In this document: one piece after another, positions 53,369 to 62,032 of the stretch | Numbering within the stretch: the first letter of the stretch is position 1 | Layout of the letters: the number at the start of each line of letters is the position of its first letter | Assembly: GCF_036231965.1 (NCBI RefSeq) | Contig: NZ_CP109499.1 | Span: 2,728,001 to 2,792,000, forward strand | Direction: 5' to 3' | Length of the DNA: 64,000 nucleotides | DNA from: Streptomyces sp. NBC_01428 | Lineage (GTDB): Bacteria > Actinomycetota > Actinomycetes > Streptomycetales > Streptomycetaceae | Notes under the pieces: generated by a model | What the model saw: the letters and a program-made list of their open reading frames with translations, nothing else | What the model was told of the DNA's origin: nothing | Databases searched by the model: none | Translations under genes and position numbers: made by a program

Positions 53369-56300
53369 ATGGTCAGCTCCACGCATCGGGCCCTCGACGG
53401 CTTCTCCCCCGCGACCCGCGGCTGGTTCACGGGGGCCTTCTCGGCGCCCACCGCGGCCCAGGCCGGGGCGTGGAAGGCCATCGGCGCGGGCTCCGACGTG
53501 CTGGTCGTCGCCCCGACCGGCTCCGGCAAGACGCTGGCCGCGTTCCTCGCCGCGCTCGACCAGCTGGCCTCGAAGCCCCCGCCCGCGGACCCCAGGAAAC
53601 GCTGCCGCGTGCTGTACGTGTCACCGCTCAAGGCACTCGCGGTCGACGTGGAGCGCAATCTCCGCAGCCCGCTGACCGGCATCCGGCAGGAATCGGTGCG
53701 GCTCGGGCTGCCAGAGCCCGAGGTGAAGGTGGGGATCCGCTCCGGCGACACCCCGCCCGCCGAGCGCAGGGCGCTGGCCACCCGGCCGCCGGACATCCTG
53801 ATCACCACCCCCGAGTCGCTGTTCCTGATGCTGACGTCGGCCACGCGGGACGCGCTGACCGGCATCGAGACGGTGATCCTGGACGAGGTGCACGCGGTCG
53901 CGGGCACCAAGCGCGGCGCCCACCTCGCGCTCACGCTGGAGCGTCTCGACGAGCTGCTGCCCAAGCCGGCCCGCCGCATCGGCCTCTCCGCGACCGTGCG
54001 TCCCGTGGACGAGGTCGCGCGCTACCTCTCCCCGCAGCGCAAGGTGGAGATCGTCCAGCCGCCCTCCGGCAAGGAGTTCGACCTCTCGGTCGTCGTCCCG
54101 GTGGAGGACCTGGGCGAGCTGGGCGGCTCCCCGGCCGCCGACGGCAAGGAGGGCGCGGAGAAGCCCTCCATCTGGCCGCACGTCGAGGAGCGGATCACCG
54201 ACCTCGTCCAGTCCCACCGCTCGACGATCGTGTTCGCCAACTCGCGGCGCCTCGCGGAGCGCCTGTGCAACCGGCTCAACGAGATCGCGTACGAGCGGGC
54301 GACCGGCGAGCCCTTGGACGAAGCGCACTCTCCCGCCGAGCTGATGGGCGGTTCGGGGGCGGCCCAGGGTGCGCCGGCCGTCATCGCGCGGGCGCACCAC
54401 GGCTCGGTGTCGAAGGAACAGCGGGCCCAGGTCGAGGAGGACCTGAAGGCCGGCCGTCTCCCCGCCGTCGTCGCCACCTCCAGTCTCGAACTGGGCATCG
54501 ACATGGGCGCGGTCGACCTCGTCATCCAGGTCGAGTCCCCGCCCTCCGTGGCGTCAGGGCTCCAGCGGGTGGGCCGCGCGGGCCACCAGGTCGGCGCGGT
54601 CTCCACGGGCGTCGTGTTCCCGAAGTACCGCGGGGACCTGGTGCAGGCGGCCGTGGTCACCGAGCGGATGCGCACCGGCTCCATCGAGTCCCTGCGGATC
54701 CCCGCCAACCCCTTGGACGTCCTGGCCCAGCAGCTCGTCGCCATGACGGCGCTCGACACCTGGCAGGTCGACGACCTGCTCACCACCGTCCGTCGCGCGG
54801 CCCCCTTCGCCGCGCTCCCGGAGTCGGCGTTCACGGCCGTGCTCGACATGCTCGCCGGCCGCTACCCCTCGGACGCCTTCGCGGAGCTGAGGCCCCGCGT
54901 CGTCTGGGACCGCGTCGCGGGCACGGTCACCGGCCGACCCGGCGCCCAGCGGCTCGCCGTCACCTCCGGGGGCACGATCCCCGACCGCGGCCTCTTCGGA
55001 GTCTTCCTCGCGGGTGCCGACCCCAAGAAGGGCGGCGGCCGGGTCGGCGAGCTCGACGAGGAGATGGTCTACGAGTCCCGCGTGGGCGACGTGTTCACCC
55101 TCGGCACCAGCTCCTGGCGCATCGAGGACATCACCCGGGACCGTGTGCTCGTCTCCCCGGCCCCCGGTGTCCCCGGCAGGCTGCCCTTCTGGAAGGGCGA
55201 CCAGCTGGGCCGGCCCCTCGAACTGGGCCGCGCCGTCGGCGCGTTCCTCCGCGAGGTCGGCTCCCTGCCCGAGGACGACGCCCGGCTCCGCCTCCTCGCG
55301 GCGGGCCTCGACACCTGGGCCGCCGACAATGTCCTGGCGTACCTCACCGAACAGCGCGAGGCGTGCGGTCACGTCCCGGACGACCGCACCATCGTCGTCG
55401 AACGCTTCCGCGACGAGCTGGGTGACTGGCGGGTCGTCGTGCACTCCCCGTTCGGCGCCCAGGTCCACGCCCCCTGGGCCCTCGCCCTCGGGGCGAAGCT
55501 GTCCGAGCGGTACGGCATGGACGCCCAGGTTATGCACGCGGACGACGGCATCGTGCTGCGGCTGCCCGACGCCGACCTCATGAGCATGGACCTGCTCGAC
55601 CAGGCCCCGACGAAGGCGGGCACCGAGTACGACGCCGACCAGGCACCGGTCGGCGCGGCGGACGTCGCCTTCGACAAGGGCGAGGTCAATCAGATCGTCA
55701 CGGACCAGGTCGGCAGTTCGGCCCTGTTCGCCGCCCGCTTCCGCGAGTGCGCCGCCCGCGCCCTGCTGCTCCCGCGCCGCAGCCCCGGCAAGCGCACCCC
55801 GCTCTGGCAGCAGCGCCAGCGCGCCGCCCAACTGCTCCAAGTGGCCAGCGAGTTCGGCTCGTTCCCGATCGTCCTCGAAGCGGTCCGCGAATGTCTCCAG
55901 GACGTCTTCGACGTGCCGGGCCTCACAGAGCTGATGGGGGACATCGAGTCCCGCAAGGTCCGCCTCGTCGAGGTCACCACCACCGAGCCCTCCCCCTTCG
56001 CCCGCTCGCTCCTCTTCGGCTACGTCGCCCAGTTCCTGTACGAGGGAGACTCGCCCCTCGCCGAGCGGCGGGCCGCCGCGCTGTCGCTGGACTCCCGTCT
56101 GCTGGCCGAGCTCCTCGGCCAGGCCGAGCTGCGCGAGCTGCTCGACGCCGACGTGCTCGCCGAGCTGGAGAGCGAGCTGCAGTGGCTCACCGAGGACCGG
56201 CGCATCAAGGACGTCGAGGGTGTGGCCGACCTGCTGCGCCTGCTCGGGCCGCTCACGGACGCCGAGCTGGCCGAGCGGGGCGCCGAGCCGCACTGGGCCC

Positions 56301-56446
56301 AGGAGTTGGCCGCCGCGCGCCGCGCCATCCGGGTCCGGATCGCGGGGGCCGACCACTGGGCGGCGATCGAGGACGCGGGCCGGCTGCGGGACGCGCTCGG
56401 ACCGCGCTGCCCGTCGGCGTCCCGGAGGCCTTCACGGAACCGGTGA
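53369..56446 (+). CDS. lhr: Lhr helicase, N-terminal ORF (1025 aa)
   Basis: This is the intact upstream frame of the split lhr gene. It contains the complete superfamily 2 motor and most of the Lhr core (about 860 residues in minimal active mycobacterial Lhr), so it could yield an active 3'-5' helicase by itself. The final residues (about 1011-1025, PRCPSASRRPSRNR) are out-of-frame sequence after the shift. The ATG at 53369 has AGGA 7 nt upstream. Confidence 0.75.
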   Translation: MVSSTHRALDGFSPATRGWFTGAFSAPTAAQAGAWKAIGAGSDVLVVAPTGSGKTLAAFLAALDQLASKPPPADPRKRCRVLYVSPLKALAVDVERNLRSPLTGIRQESVRLGLPEPEVKVGIRSGDTPPAERRALATRPPDILITTPESLFLMLTSATRDALTGIETVILDEVHAVAGTKRGAHLALTLERLDELLPKPARRIGLSATVRPVDEVARYLSPQRKVEIVQPPSGKEFDLSVVVPVEDLGELGGSPAADGKEGAEKPSIWPHVEERITDLVQSHRSTIVFANSRRLAERLCNRLNEIAYERATGEPLDEAHSPAELMGGSGAAQGAPAVIARAHHGSVSKEQRAQVEEDLKAGRLPAVVATSSLELGIDMGAVDLVIQVESPPSVASGLQRVGRAGHQVGAVSTGVVFPKYRGDLVQAAVVTERMRTGSIESLRIPANPLDVLAQQLVAMTALDTWQVDDLLTTVRRAAPFAALPESAFTAVLDMLAGRYPSDAFAELRPRVVWDRVAGTVTGRPGAQRLAVTSGGTIPDRGLFGVFLAGADPKKGGGRVGELDEEMVYESRVGDVFTLGTSSWRIEDITRDRVLVSPAPGVPGRLPFWKGDQLGRPLELGRAVGAFLREVGSLPEDDARLRLLAAGLDTWAADNVLAYLTEQREACGHVPDDRTIVVERFRDELGDWRVVVHSPFGAQVHAPWALALGAKLSERYGMDAQVMHADDGIVLRLPDADLMSMDLLDQAPTKAGTEYDADQAPVGAADVAFDKGEVNQIVTDQVGSSALFAARFRECAARALLLPRRSPGKRTPLWQQRQRAAQLLQVASEFGSFPIVLEAVRECLQDVFDVPGLTELMGDIESRKVRLVEVTTTEPSPFARSLLFGYVAQFLYEGDSPLAERRAAALSLDSRLLAELLGQAELRELLDADVLAELESELQWLTEDRRIKDVEGVADLLRLLGPLTDAELAERGAEPHWAQELAAARRAIRVRIAGADHWAAIEDAGRLRDALGPRCPSASRRPSRNR

Positions 56447-58500
56447 AGGACCCTCTCGGAGACCTCCTCGCCCGGTACGCGCGCACCCACGGGCCGTTCA
56501 CGTCCACGACGGCCGCCGCCCGCTTCGGCCTCGGTACGGCGGTCACGGACGGCGCCCTGCACCGGCTGGCCGCCGGCGGGCGGGTCGTGCAGGGCGAGTT
56601 CCATCCCGCGGGCATCGGTCAGGAGTGGTGCGACGCCGCGGTCCTGCGCCGGCTGCGGCGGCGCTCCCTCGCCGCGCTGCGCCACGAGCTGGAGCCGGTG
56701 CCGCCCGCCGCGCTCGCGCAGTTCCTCCCGCAGTGGCAGCACGTCGGCAGCGGTCACGGTCTGCGGGGCATCGACGGACTGGTGCGCGCCGTCGAGCAGT
56801 TGCAGGGCGCGTCCGTGCCGGCGTCCGCGCTGGAGAAGCTGGTGCTGCCCTCCCGCGTCGCCGGGTACGCACCGGCGCTCCTGGACGAGCTCACGGCCGC
56901 CGGGGAGGTGGTCTGGGCCGGAGCGGGTTCACTGCCGGGCAAGGACGGCTGGGTCTCGCTGTACCTGGCCGATGCCGCCCCCCTGCTGCTTCCGGCCGCG
57001 CACCCCTTGGAGCTGACGGCACTGCACCAGTCGGTCCTCGACACCCTCACGGGCGGCTACGGCCTCTTCTTCCGCCAGATCGCCGACCAGGTCCGCGCCA
57101 CCACCCACCCCGACGCCACCGATCCCCAGCTGGCGGACACCATCTGGGACCTGGCCTGGTCCGGACGCCTCACGAACGACACCCTCGCCCCGATGCGCTC
57201 CCTCCTCGGCTCGGGCCGCACCGCCGGTTCGACCGCCCACCGTGCCAAGCGCTCGATTCCGCGCGGGCGTTACGGCGCGCTGACCGGCGGCGCACGCCCC
57301 CAGTCACGGACCGGCCCACCCACCGTGGCGGGCCGCTGGTCGCTCCTGCCCGACCGCGAGCCGGACGCCACCGTGCGCGCCCACGCCTTGGCCCGCACCC
57401 TGCTCGACCGGCACGGAGTGGTCACTCGGGGCGCCGTCGCCGCCGAGGGCGTGGAAGGCGGATTCTCCGCGGTCTACCGCATCCTTTCCGCGTTCGAGGA
57501 CAGCGGCCAGGCGCGCCGCGGCTATGTGGTCGAGGGCCTCGGCGCGGCCCAGTTCGCCATGGACGGCGCGGTGGACCGCCTCCGCGCTGCGGCGAACGCA
57601 CGGGACCGCGGCGACAGTTCGTCCCCGCTCACGTCCCCGGGCGGCCACGGCTTCCCGGACGACTCTCCCGGAGCCCACGGTTTCCCGGACGACCACGGCC
57701 TGCCGCGCGGCCGGGGATCCGCCCCCGGCCCGGCGGACGTCCCCGGGTTCCCGGACCTCTCGGGGCTGCCGGGCACCGGCGGCCGCAGGGACGCCCCGGG
57801 GCGGCACGATCCCGACGGCGACGGAGACGGCACGGGCTTCGGCAGTCCGGGCGTCGACGGACACGAGCCCGCATTCGGCGAACCCGGCTTCGGCGGATCC
57901 GGCTTCGACGACCCCGCTTCCGGGGACGGCGGAGCCCACACCTTCTCCGCCGACTCCGCGTTCTCGGCCGGTTCCTCGTTCGCCGACGCCTCCGGCCACC
58001 CACCGGCGCCGTCCCGGCGCAACGCCTCGCCGTACGGGTACGGACCCACGGGATCCCCGGGCCCCGCCGACCGAGGTTTTCCGAACGGCCGATCGCGCCC
58101 CCGCGCCACCTCCCCCGCGGTCGTCCTGGCCGCGGCCGACCCCGCGAACGCGTACGGCGCGGCCCTGCCCTGGCCGGAGTCGCCGACCGAGGCGGGACAC
58201 AAGCCGGGCCGCAAGGCGGGATCCCTGGTCGTCCTGGTCGACGGCGAACTGACCCTCTACATGGAGCGCGGCGGCAAGACCCTGCTGGCCTGGCCCGCCG
58301 ATCCGCAGAGCCCGGTCGGCGAGGACGTACGCCTGCACGCGGCGGCCGAAGCCCTCGCGGCATGCGCCCGCGCGGGCTCGCTCGGCACGGTCACCGTGGA
58401 GCGCGTCAACGGAGCGTCGGCCCTGACGTCCCCCCTCGGCACCCTTCTGGAAGCTGCGGGCTTCATCGCCACCCCCCGCGGGCTGCGGCTGCGCGCCTGA
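56443..58500 (+). CDS. lhr: Lhr helicase, C-terminal ORF (up to 685 aa)
   Basis: This is the downstream frame of the split gene. A GTG at 56443 overlaps the upstream TGA (GTGA) with GGAGG 14 nt before it, so coupled re-initiation is conceivable, although this valine is probably just internal to the original frame. It encodes the Lhr C-terminal domain, a low-complexity linker (about 390-560) rich in GFPDD, GFG and DGDGDG, and a terminal domain with VVLVDGELTLYMERGGKT. Confidence 0.6.
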   Translation: MKDPLGDLLARYARTHGPFTSTTAAARFGLGTAVTDGALHRLAAGGRVVQGEFHPAGIGQEWCDAAVLRRLRRRSLAALRHELEPVPPAALAQFLPQWQHVGSGHGLRGIDGLVRAVEQLQGASVPASALEKLVLPSRVAGYAPALLDELTAAGEVVWAGAGSLPGKDGWVSLYLADAAPLLLPAAHPLELTALHQSVLDTLTGGYGLFFRQIADQVRATTHPDATDPQLADTIWDLAWSGRLTNDTLAPMRSLLGSGRTAGSTAHRAKRSIPRGRYGALTGGARPQSRTGPPTVAGRWSLLPDREPDATVRAHALARTLLDRHGVVTRGAVAAEGVEGGFSAVYRILSAFEDSGQARRGYVVEGLGAAQFAMDGAVDRLRAAANARDRGDSSSPLTSPGGHGFPDDSPGAHGFPDDHGLPRGRGSAPGPADVPGFPDLSGLPGTGGRRDAPGRHDPDGDGDGTGFGSPGVDGHEPAFGEPGFGGSGFDDPASGDGGAHTFSADSAFSAGSSFADASGHPPAPSRRNASPYGYGPTGSPGPADRGFPNGRSRPRATSPAVVLAAADPANAYGAALPWPESPTEAGHKPGRKAGSLVVLVDGELTLYMERGGKTLLAWPADPQSPVGEDVRLHAAAEALAACARAGSLGTVTVERVNGASALTSPLGTLLEAAGFIATPRGLRLRA

Positions 58501-58552
58501 CCTCGCCCCGCGCCCCGGGGCACCCGCTCCCCACCCGTGCCACCCTGGACCC

Positions 58553-59392
58553 ATGCCTGAAGGAGACACCGTCTGGCAGGCCGCGAGGCGGCTGCATGGG
58601 GCCCTCGCGGGCAAGGTGCTGACCCGCTCCGACCTACGCGTGCCGCAGTTCGCCACGGCGGACCTCACCGGTCGCACCGTCCTCGACGTCACGCCGCGCG
58701 GCAAGCACCTGCTCACCCGGATCGAGGGCGACCTCACGCTGCACTCGCATCTGCGGATGGACGGCTCCTGGAAGGTGTTCGAGCCGGGCCGGCGCTGGAG
58801 CGGCGGACCCGCCCACCAGATCCGCGCGATCCTCGGCACGGCGGACCGCACGGCGGTCGGGTACCGCCTTCCCGTCCTCGAACTGCTCCGGACCACGGAC
58901 GAGGACCGCGCCGTCGGACATCTCGGCCCCGACCTCCTGGGACCGGACTGGGATCCGGACAAGGCCCTGCACAACCTGTTCCGCGACCCGGACCGCGCCC
59001 TCGGCGAAGCCCTCCTCGACCAGCGGAATCTCGCCGGGATCGGCAACGTCTACAAGAGCGAGCTGTGCTTCCTGCTCGGCGTCACCCCCTGGCTCCCCGT
59101 CGGCGCCCTGCCCTCGGGCCTGGCCGCCCAGCTGCCCGACCTGGCGAAGAAGCTGCTGGAGTTCAACCGCGACCGCCCGGCCCGCATCACCACGGGCCGC
59201 AGCGACCAGCACCTGTACGTGTACGGGCGCGCCCCGCGGCCCTGCCTGCGCTGCGGAACACCGATCCGTGTCGCCGACCAGGGCGACGGATCCCGCGAAC
59301 GCCCCACCTACTGGTGCCCCCACTGCCAGGCGGGCCCCACGCCACCGCCGGGCGGACGCCGAGCCGTACATCAACACCGAACAACTAATTGA
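58553..59392 (+). CDS. nei: Fpg/Nei-family DNA glycosylase (endonuclease VIII-like)
   Basis: A 279-residue bifunctional DNA glycosylase/AP lyase for oxidised bases. The catalytic N-terminus is PEGDTVWQAARR (Pro2, Glu3). Conserved features are PRGKHLL with the Lys finger, the H2TH region (LLDQRNLAGIGNVYKSE) and a zinc finger with CLRC and CPHC near residues 230-262. PEGDT rather than PELPE puts it with Nei2-type enzymes. It follows lhr by 52 bp and may be coexpressed with it. Its stop codon overlaps the palindrome before the SDR gene. Confidence 0.92.
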   Translation: MPEGDTVWQAARRLHGALAGKVLTRSDLRVPQFATADLTGRTVLDVTPRGKHLLTRIEGDLTLHSHLRMDGSWKVFEPGRRWSGGPAHQIRAILGTADRTAVGYRLPVLELLRTTDEDRAVGHLGPDLLGPDWDPDKALHNLFRDPDRALGEALLDQRNLAGIGNVYKSELCFLLGVTPWLPVGALPSGLAAQLPDLAKKLLEFNRDRPARITTGRSDQHLYVYGRAPRPCLRCGTPIRVADQGDGSRERPTYWCPHCQAGPTPPPGGRRAVHQHRTTN

Positions 59393-59402
59393 CGGACCGT
59401 CA
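59390..59402. promoter_or_regulatory. Perfect 13-bp palindrome, TetR-type operator
   Basis: TGACGGACCGTCA, perfectly symmetrical around A59396, lies 23 bp upstream of the SDR ATG and overlaps the nei stop codon. The TGAC...GTCA form is common for TetR-family regulators. No TetR gene is adjacent. Confidence 0.65.
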
Positions 59403-59424
59403 GAAACGCTCGTACCGTCGCTTC

Positions 59425-60186
59425 ATGACCCTCGCCGCGTACGACCTCACCGGACGCACCGCCTTCGTCACCGGCGCGGCGAGCGGCATCGGCCGCGCGT
59501 CGGCACTCCTGCTCGCGGAGGCGGGCGCCACCGTCCATTGCGCGGACCGGGACGCACAGGGTCTCCACGAGACGGCGACCCTGATCAAGGACCAGGGCGG
59601 AACGGCCCACACCCACCACATCGACGTCGCCGACCGTGCCCAGGTCCAGCAGGCCGTCGCCTCGTGCGACCGCGTCGACGTCATGGCCGCGGTCGCCGGG
59701 ATCATGCACAGCAGCCCCGTCCTGGAGACCAGGGACGAGGACCTCGACCGGGTGTTGAGCGTCAATTTCAAGGGAGTGCTGCACGCTTGCCAGGAGGCCG
59801 CGCGCGCCATGATCGCGCAGGGAGTCCGGGGCAGCATCGTCACGATGGCGTCGGGCGCGATCGACACCGGCGGGCCGGGCCTGTTCTGCTACAGCGTGTC
59901 CAAGGCGGCCGTCGTCCAGCTGACGAAGACGCTCGCCACGGAGGTCGGTCCGCACGGGATCCGCGTCAACGCGGTCGCACCCGGCTGGGTCCGCACGCCC
60001 ATGACCGATCACCACGGCGAGAAGCAGGCCCACACCGAGGCGTTCATGGCCCGCCTCTCACCGCTGGGCCGCGTCGGAGAGCCCGAGGACATCGCCCACG
60101 CCGTGCTGCACCTGGCCTCGGACGCCTCGGGGTTCACCACGGGCCAGATCCTCCGCCCCAACGGCGGCGTCGCGATGCCCTGGTAG
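59425..60186 (+). CDS. SDR-family oxidoreductase
   Basis: A 253-residue classical short-chain dehydrogenase. Cofactor motif TGAASGIG is at residues 15-22, with NFKGV, catalytic Ser in MASGAID and YSVSKAA (Tyr-x-x-x-Lys). PGWVRTPM is the usual C-terminal motif. NAG is replaced by VAG. The ATG at 59425 is chosen because the domain begins there, but no ribosome site is visible; the upstream promoter may produce a leaderless mRNA. The palindrome upstream suggests TetR control. Confidence 0.9.
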   Translation: MTLAAYDLTGRTAFVTGAASGIGRASALLLAEAGATVHCADRDAQGLHETATLIKDQGGTAHTHHIDVADRAQVQQAVASCDRVDVMAAVAGIMHSSPVLETRDEDLDRVLSVNFKGVLHACQEAARAMIAQGVRGSIVTMASGAIDTGGPGLFCYSVSKAAVVQLTKTLATEVGPHGIRVNAVAPGWVRTPMTDHHGEKQAHTEAFMARLSPLGRVGEPEDIAHAVLHLASDASGFTTGQILRPNGGVAMPW

Positions 60187-60253
60187 CACCGGGCCCTGCA
60201 TCACCCCGGCACGCGAACAACGACCACAGGCCGCACCCCTGTCCCACGACGCC

Positions 60254-60434
60254 GAAGCCGCGAAACAGGAGCCCCGGTCAAGGGGCCCGGAGAGCGGCGC
60301 GACCAGCCACAGCGGCCCGACACCCGGACAAACACCCAAGGCCCCCACCCCGCCCTCGGCGCGGAAGCCGCGAAAACAGGGGCCCAGTCAAGGGAGCGCG
60401 GGGAACAGTGCGACCAGCCACAGCACCCTCAGCT
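60254..60434. repeat. Duplicated intergenic repeat
   Basis: Two diverged copies of about 70 bp (60254-60322 and 60364-60434) share GAAGCCGCGAAA, GTCAAGG and GCGACCAGCCACAGC. They resemble the widespread Streptomyces intergenic element containing GGGGAACTGCGCGACCAGCC. They fill the 261-bp gap after the SDR gene; nothing else is seen there. Confidence 0.6.
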
Positions 60435-60447
60435 GCCCGGCCGCCGC

Positions 60448-60723
60448 CTAGCCCACCCCCGGAGCAGGCCCGTTGCCCTCGCCGCTCCCGCGGCGGCGCC
60501 AGGCCTCCCGCCAGTACGCCCACCAGCGGTCGGAACCCACGGCGCCGGCCGCGCGCGACTTCGGCACACAGTGCACCGGGAGCAGGCTCAGCCCCCACCC
60601 GCCGGCGGCTATCGTCCCTTCGAGCACCCCCGCGTCGGGTGCGAGAGCGAGCCGGAGCACGCTGCACCACCACAGCACGCCCAGCACCAGAGCGGCCCCC
60701 CGGCGCACTATTCGCCCCGCCAT
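60448..60723 (-). CDS. Small membrane-associated hypothetical protein
   Basis: A 91-residue protein with one hydrophobic segment (LVLGVLWWCSVLRLALA, about 12-28), then AGGWGLSLLPVHCVPK and a basic tail. I recall similar Streptomyces proteins of unknown function. The ATG at 60723 has GGAGGAGGG directly upstream; the frame extends to 60828. It lies downstream of dpsC on the same strand. Confidence 0.7.
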   Translation of the reverse strand: MAGRIVRRGAALVLGVLWWCSVLRLALAPDAGVLEGTIAAGGWGLSLLPVHCVPKSRAAGAVGSDRWWAYWREAWRRRGSGEGNGPAPGVG

Positions 60724-60854
60724 GGCGCCCTCCTCCGGCCCGGCTCCGGGCCATCGATTCCACACACGCGACACGAGCGACCTCACCGGCCGCCGACGGG
60801 TACGGCCGGCGGCGAAGCGCCGGGCCATCGGCCGGCCCGGTCGACGGACAAACC

Positions 60855-61325
60855 TCAGCCGTTCTCCGCCTGGAACATCCAGTGGTGCTTCTCCAGGTCG
60901 GCCGTGATGCCGATGAAGATGTCCTGGCTCACCGGGTCCGGCTCACCGGTGGAGCCCACGCGTTCCCGCATCCGGGTGATCACGGCGCCGAGCGCGTCGA
61001 CGAGGGCCGCCACGGCGTCCTCGTCCTTGATCCAGCCGTCGGGGGTCACGCCGATGCCGCTGCTGGTCGCCACCGTCGCGGCGCGTCCGTCCGGCGGGAC
61101 GCCCAGCGTCGCGGCACGCTCGGCGACGGTGTCGGAGTGCAGGCGCGCGGTGTCCACGACCTCGTCGAGCTGCAGGTGGACGGAGCGGAAACGGGGCCCC
61201 ACGACGTTCCAGTGCACCTGCTTCGCGACGAGGGAGAGGTCCACCAGGTCGACCAGGGCGCCCTGCAAGGCCTCGGCGACGGTCTTCAGGTCCGCGTCGG
61301 ACAGGGGGCTCTTCACGACGTACAT
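60855..61325 (-). CDS. dpsC: DNA starvation/stationary phase protection protein Dps (DpsC-like)
   Basis: A 156-residue Dps ferritin-like miniferritin that oxidises and stores iron and protects DNA. Conserved ferroxidase residues appear in KQVHWNVVGPRFRSVH and the following SDTVAERAATLG. It resembles S. coelicolor DpsC in gene neighbourhood. The ATG at 61325 has GGAGG 6 nt upstream. Confidence 0.92.
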   Translation of the reverse strand: MYVVKSPLSDADLKTVAEALQGALVDLVDLSLVAKQVHWNVVGPRFRSVHLQLDEVVDTARLHSDTVAERAATLGVPPDGRAATVATSSGIGVTPDGWIKDEDAVAALVDALGAVITRMRERVGSTGEPDPVSQDIFIGITADLEKHHWMFQAENG

Positions 61326-61450
61326 CGACAACCTCCGATTCACGACGGGTCCGGCGGTCGGCCTCGCCCCGTCCCTCCACCATGAAGGGCGGGCCGGATA
61401 CCGGCAAATGGACCCATACCGCTCTCCCCTACCCGCTTGCGGGCAACGCG

Positions 61451-61506
61451 AAAGCCCCGGCCAGGCCCCTCCAGGTCTCCCTGGAGGTCGCCCCGGCCGG
61501 GGCTTT
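61451..61506. terminator. Terminator downstream of clgR
   Basis: A 12-bp stem AAAGCCCCGGCC/GGCCGGGGCTTT encloses a second 8-bp hairpin CCTCCAGG/CCTGGAGG. T runs flank both ends. It ends the clgR transcript upstream of dpsC. Confidence 0.9.
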
Positions 61507-61545
61507 TCCTGTGCGTGATCGGCTCAGGATGTGAGTCCGTGAGCG

Positions 61546-61923
61546 TCAGGCGGCGACGACGTCGACCGCCTCGGCAGGCGCCTTGATCGTGACCCGTTCC
61601 GGTGGGACACCGGTCACCGATACGGAATTGAGCATCGGGCGACGTACCGGTGCGGGCACCGGTTCGGTGGCCGCAGCCGACTGGGCCAGCTCGGCGAGAG
61701 CGAGCTCGTCGCTCACTTCCCGCATGAGCTCGGACATCCGTACGTCCAGCGCGTCGCAGATCGCGGAGAGCAGCTCGGAGGATGCCTCCTTCTGCCCCCG
61801 CTCCACCTCGGAGAGATAGCCGAGTGAAACTCGGGCGGACGAGGAGACTTCGCGCAGAGTACGGCCCTGGCGCTGGCGCTGCCGACGCAGCACGTCACCA
61901 AGCAGGCGACGGAGCAGAATCAT
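61546..61923 (-). CDS. clgR: Transcriptional activator ClgR
   Basis: A 125-residue XRE/Cro-type regulator that activates clp and lon protease genes. The HTH spans about residues 15-70 ([29 protein letters not shown] region). The C-terminus ends VDVVAA; terminal Ala-Ala is the Clp-recognised degron reported for Streptomyces ClgR. The ATG at 61923 has GGAGGGAG upstream and gives the known N-terminus [13 protein letters not shown]. It is downstream of cinA-pgsA-rimO, 109 bp away. Confidence 0.94.
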   Translation of the reverse strand: MILLRRLLGDVLRRQRQRQGRTLREVSSSARVSLGYLSEVERGQKEASSELLSAICDALDVRMSELMREVSDELALAELAQSAAATEPVPAPVRRPMLNSVSVTGVPPERVTIKAPAEAVDVVAA

Positions 61924-62032
61924 CGGTGGCTCCCTCCTCGGACCGCGTAGCCGCATCCTTCACGCCCCACCGTACCGCCTTGCGCCGCGGCCGTGCGGGG
62001 AGCGATGTCGTGTTCACTCAGGGCTGCAAACA

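Larger units (their letters stand above)
53369..58500 (+). pseudogene. lhr: Lhr-type ATP-dependent helicase gene, disrupted by a frameshift
   Basis: The full span codes for one large Lhr helicase if a single base is restored after 56400. N-terminal frame: helicase core with APTGSGKT (about residue 48), ILDEVHAV (about 170), GLSATVRPVD and RVGRAGHQ, then the winged-helix and beta-barrel modules. C-terminal frame: the Lhr C-terminal helical region plus a Gly/Asp/Pro-rich linker and a terminal domain. The reading frame changes at CTCGG|ACC near 56400; adding one G gives RDALGTALPVGVPE across the junction. A sequencing error in a G run, a real mutation or recoding are all possible. Lhr-nei adjacency is also found in mycobacteria. 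Confidence 0.85.

Noticed and set aside
56385-56410. Programmed frameshifting in lhr
   Set aside because: There is no X-XXY-YYZ slippery site or convincing downstream stimulator; a lost G in a short run is simpler.
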